A DNA stretch of 64,000 bases, taken from the NCBI GenBank assembly GCA_037074615.1, contig CM073558.1, forward strand, positions 2,037,501 through 2,101,500, read 5' to 3'. Below the pieces are notes generated by a model that was not told the origin of the DNA, ran no database searches, and saw only the letters and a program-made list of their open reading frames with translations. Positions 63,229 to 64,000 of the stretch are shown one piece after another. The stretch is from Leucaena leucocephala (taxonomy: Eukaryota; Streptophyta; Magnoliopsida; Fabales; Fabaceae). Both the position numbers and the translations under genes were made by a program. How positions within the stretch are numbered: the stretch's first letter is position 1; each line of letters opens with the position of its first letter.

Positions 63229-63886
63229 CTACGTACGGTTCTGCAACCGGGAACGGTGCGTTCTCGCTGGTGAAAAATTGACTGTAAGACAAGCATGATC
63301 AGAAAGAGAGTAGTCCTCTGGCCACAATCCTTTCTCCACTTCGTGGGGGAACAGCACTGCATTCTTCACTTTGAAACCAATGGCTTCCTCATCTGACTCC
63401 GTATCACCATCCTCCACAGACCCATTATTCAGATTTCCCAACATGTTATCTGACCATGTAGAATTCCAAATCTTCTGTAGAACAAATAAACAACGTGGGT
63501 TTCAGAACTCTCATATTTTGACCAGACAAATTTCAATACCATGAAGATCAGATTCAGTATTACCTTAAATTTTTCAAAGTCAAGGACACCGCTTCCATCG
63601 ACATCTGCTTCAGCCCACAGATCCTTTAACTCTTGGAAGCATGGTCCATGAGGCACACCAATCAACTTCACCTGCAATAGGTTCGGTAGTGTGCATTGGA
63701 ATATTAGTATATCATATATATATATATTGGCCTGAAGAATATTGCATGTGCATTTATCAAAGGATTTGAAAGTACCTGGCGAAGTGCATCAGAGAAACTA
63801 CAGAATGTCACAAAATCAGCACGGTTGTCACCTTTCAGAAAGGCAAATGCATCATCCTCTGACAACGAAGCTTTTCTCAATTGGTA
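63229..63886 (-). CDS. EF-hand/endonuclease-exonuclease-phosphatase family protein (C-terminal part)
   Basis: Three exons join in phase 0: 63886-63776, 63671-63564 and 63474-63229 (stop TAG 63231-63229). The gene continues past the right edge, so only the C-terminal part is visible. The middle exon carries a calcium-binding EF-hand loop, DVDGSGVLDFEK, following FQELKDLWAEA. The last exon ends in the motif WPEDYSLSDHACLTVNFSP, whose SDH is the C-terminal catalytic histidine motif of the endonuclease/exonuclease/phosphatase fold. The upstream exon (LSEDDAFAFLKGDNRADFVT) also looks like part of an EF-hand region. In Arabidopsis this combination is found in At1g02270- and At5g54130-type proteins, whose biochemical role I do not know. 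The catalytic domain body is not in the window. Confidence 0.8.
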
Positions 63887-64000
63887 CTAAAATCCAAAAA
63901 GGAAAAAAAGTATTAGATACAAAGCTGATAAGGTATCTAGTATTTATTAACAAGAAGCTTATTTAACGTTTGCTAATCATTCTTCCTATATAGCTTCAGA

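Overview
This is nuclear DNA of a flowering plant, almost certainly a eudicot: AT-rich, with intron-split genes (GT..AG introns), long transposon-filled intergenic stretches, many (TA)n, (GT)n and AT-rich repeats, and plant-only gene families. The species cannot be named from the sequence alone.

Layout. (1) 1-3795, + strand: the 3' part of a LATE ELONGATED HYPOCOTYL/CCA1-type clock gene; its MYB-domain exons lie off the left edge. (2) 8569-11410, +: a wall-associated-kinase-like membrane receptor whose kinase domain has lost all three catalytic residues (a pseudokinase, At2g46850-like). (3) 13235-14987, +: a complete eight-exon soluble inorganic pyrophosphatase. (4) 25489-15965, -: a complete twenty-exon DICER-LIKE 1 gene, with the miR162 target site rebuilt across an exon junction. 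(5) 26148-31762: a 5.6-kb Pack-MULE-like transposon just upstream of DCL1. It has inverted termini, a 9-bp target duplication, fragments of at least three host genes and a large inverted array of about 21-bp repeats. (6) 31.8-51.1 kb: gene-free, with two dead LINE 3' ends, a 773-bp hAT-like element with an 8-bp target duplication, and AT-rich repeats. (7) 51169-52674, +: an intronless NGATHA-type B3 transcription factor. (8) 52.7-62.2 kb: gene-free, with a tandemly duplicated non-coding block and four copies of an AT-rich repeat family. (9) 62201-62287, +: an intron-containing elongator tRNA-Met gene. (10) 63886-63229, -: the last three exons of an EF-hand/endonuclease-exonuclease-phosphatase family gene running off the right edge.

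The gene order LHY - pseudokinase - pyrophosphatase - DCL1 - NGATHA, with the orientations seen here, looks like the unreduced ancestor of two Arabidopsis loci remembered from the literature (At1g01030-At1g01060 and At2g46830-At2g46870). Each of those keeps only part of the set. The genes do not form a pathway; they are linked by descent. No new defence or enzymatic system was found. The most unusual items are the pseudokinase, the multi-fragment Pack-MULE with its inverted repeat array, a damaged-looking splice acceptor in LHY, and the duplicated conserved non-coding block at 59-61 kb.

Exon boundaries were read by hand from splice signals and reading-frame continuity. Family names rest on remembered conserved motifs, not on a database search.
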